Positions 61,550-64,000 of a stretch of DNA of 64,000 nucleotides are shown here, piece by piece. Origin of the DNA: Diprion similis (taxonomy: Eukaryota > Arthropoda > Insecta > Hymenoptera > Diprionidae); contig NC_060105.1 of the NCBI RefSeq assembly GCF_021155765.1, forward strand, positions 5,578,001 through 5,642,000. The letters are read 5' to 3'. Under the pieces are notes generated by a model, which saw only the letters and a program-made list of their open reading frames with translations, did not search any database and had not been told where the DNA came from. Numbering within the stretch: the first letter of the stretch is position 1; every line of letters starts with the position of its first letter. Made by a program: the position numbers and the translations under genes.

Positions 61550-64000
61550 CTAAAATGATAAAGACTTAAATTAGACATGGTAAATCAACTATTCCATTAG
61601 TTCTACCTATACACTTCAATTGAAAAACGAACTAGGCTACTATTCTGAGATTGTTGAGACAGCAAGCCGGAAACAAAGAAACTTAAGAAAACAGCATAAG
61701 GCAAATGTTATGTATTCATATGAAAAGCAAAATTGCCAACTACTGGAAAATATCTGTAGTGATTTTCTGCCATTGATGTAGATACGGTGAGAGAAAACTG
61801 ATTAGCAGCTGGCTAGAAACATGTTCGTTATATGATTACCATCGGAAACAAATTCTCGACATTCAATCAAAGGCTCTTGTCAGAGTTTCTTTATTTCACA
61901 AATAAGCGATACGTTATCAGTGAGCACGAACTGCATAAGAAAAGTGTAAGTAACAGTGTTGAATCTGACCTGCATACAACAGCATTGTACACTGTGAAAT
62001 TGATACCACGAATTTGACTCTATATGACGGTGTTGATATAACCTCAATTAATCTCAAAACTCATCCAATAATTTCAGACAAGTAATTATCATATTTACTA
62101 AGTCCTTACTTTATAATAATCTTATAAATTTGAAATCAAAGTACTTCAGTGTCAGCCATTGGTTCTTAAATTCCTTGTTGCGACGTGATTTGTATTTCGA
62201 AACGCGGGCGCAACGAAGTTTGACGCCACTGATCACTGAAGACGTAGCATTATCAGTACACAATTGATCGACACTATGTTGTCAACTAGTCGTTCCGCGT
62301 ACTTCATGAAGCAAGTTCTTTGTCGAATTTTTACTAACGATGAACCCATTATCATGCGTCAAGCAGTGAACTCAAGCCGTCATTTTATAACCTATATCCC
62401 CCGCATCATCTAGATTTACTACCAACGCTTTCGCTCCGTAGGTTACCCAGTAATGGTTACCTTCCATCATGAATTTTCAATACGCGTCACTGCTGTCCGA
62501 AATACTTTGTTACAAAACCGTCAGAGTGCGCGGCGATTCGTGTTATCTTCACAGTTCATCTTATACGTATGCCATGCATGTATGAGAGGCACGACACAGA
62601 TCACAGCTGATCGAGCGTTAATCATGCAACAATGAATGTGCGTATGGGATCCTGGAATCGCAAGGACTTAAATCCACGGACAAATTCTGGAAATTGGGGT
62701 TACCGATAATAATCGGCAATTAAAAAAAAAGCCGCGAGGCTAGTTTTATATTTACGATCAAGATATACGAGTATACGCTTTGCATTGAGTTAAAACTGAC
62801 AAATGGAAAAGTCAGGGAATTTGAAAAGTTTTCTTTCTATATATTTAATGTTCATAGATATAAACGGATTCGATACTAATTAGTTTTGAAATACTTGAAC
62901 AGACATAAGAGTTTGTGCACATTTAAAGCGGACCGCCAAAGACAGCCCATCATCTCATAATCTGAATGCTATTCATCAGCCAACAACGCGTAATTCATAC
63001 ATATACTTATCGTTTGAAAATAGCTGTTCTTCAAGATACTATGTAATAATATATCCTGCAGGTTGTTGTTAGATACATAGCCCTCAGTTCTGAATGATTG
63101 TTATACTCTCAACTAACATCAAAACACCAAAAAAAGAAAATGCTATATAGTATTGCTCCTCAATCGTACCACCAAATTCCTTGCACTCATTGGAACGGAC
63201 GTCTTGTCTGGTTTGAAACGTTTTAAAAAGTCGGGGATTCCCTGTACTCGTTCTCCCGTTAACTTCAGGGGGAATATGCGACGAATATCCAGTCTGAACA
63301 ACGGAAACCCATTGCCGGATGATTGTTGTTGCTTTTTATAAATTTGAAGAAGGTGCGTTCCAATGTAAAATTCACCGCAAGTTGTAGTGAGAACGCACAG
63401 AACTGACGTCTTGCGACGTATCCTACTATACTGCGTGCGAAACCAACATCGACATCTTGTTTTCACTACCAGCAGCGGGCAGACGGCTACTCGACGAAGA
63501 TCGGAATGACGTGGCTGAGTTCCGAGTCATGGGCGAGTCCATTATTATACAGACGGCGTCGAACGTTACAATGGAATGGGGTGCAGTAGTAGTTTGATTT
63601 GGATGTTAGCACCATTTTCAAAAAATTTTTACCTCATTACCAAATAAGGGTTTCGATTAATGTTGTCTAGAATTCTTTCCGAAATTGCCAAATTTCATTC
63701 CGCGTATTTATGCTCTTTCATCTGAAGTGGTCTGAGTTTTAAGCACTTCCCAGATGATAGGTCTTCCGATATTTTATATCAGCATCCCAGTTTAAAAGAT
63801 GTACGAAAGAGTTTCTTTACAAGATTATGATTTCGGGAAAATGACTGGATTGTAGAGTTTACAATCAAATAGTAATCTCACGCAAATATTACGGCGCAAG
63901 GATGCCAAAATCAATACGCATCCCTTCACTAGTTACACTGTCTGAGGTGAGGTCTAAGGTATCGCGTACAAGTTATACCCATTCCATCAACTTATTTGAA
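61550..64000. other. Upstream region of the zinc-finger gene; no gene supported
   Basis: It should contain the 5' UTR exon(s) and promoter of the zinc-finger gene. A more GC-rich patch around 62160-62600 is the best candidate, but I cannot fix a donor or start site. The open frames here (for example 63143-63466 minus, which lacks an upstream ATG) have no recognisable domain. Confidence 0.35.

Noticed and set aside
63143..63466. 107-codon minus-strand open frame
   Set aside because: It begins with a non-ATG codon, its first in-frame ATG is very late, and it has no recognisable domain, so it is not supported as a gene.

Overview
The window is eukaryotic, almost certainly insect, nuclear DNA. 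It has spliced genes with AT-rich introns, a secreted protein with arthropod-type chitin-binding (peritrophin-A) domains, an animal OXA1L orthologue, a long C2H2 zinc-finger gene and a eukaryotic initiator tRNA. I would guess Hymenoptera, perhaps a sawfly, but nothing in the sequence proves the order.

Layout. Positions 1-4284 (minus) hold eight exons of a large secreted chitin-binding protein; its 3' part lies beyond the left edge. Positions 5482-7598 (minus) hold a complete six-exon OXA1L gene (YidC/Oxa1 family, mitochondrial inner-membrane insertase). Positions 7928-55880 are dominated by one tandem satellite. It has a 312-bp monomer, about 150 copies and a homogeneous core of 147 head-to-tail units (about 9.05-54.76 kb), with decayed relic monomers at both margins. 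Position 55962-56746 is a 785-bp foldback element with TTAA at both ends. An initiator tRNA-Met gene lies at 57129-57200. Positions 58853-61540 (minus) encode an 895-residue C2H2 zinc-finger protein in one coding exon. The rest (61.55-64.0 kb) contains no gene I can support.

The genes do not form a pathway: they are unrelated single-copy genes on either side of a megasatellite. The main point of interest is the satellite. Over about 45.5 kb its register is broken by only four 1-bp indels. The period is an exact multiple of three, so one minus-strand frame stays open across monomers (up to 775 codons). Monomers fall into linked subfamilies, and multi-monomer blocks are re-duplicated at several distances (6, 8, 9, 15, 27, 49 and 69 units). 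Recurrent stop-creating variants argue that the open frame is not a selected protein. The array looks like a young, actively rearranging satellite with old, decayed edges, one of which abuts the foldback element.
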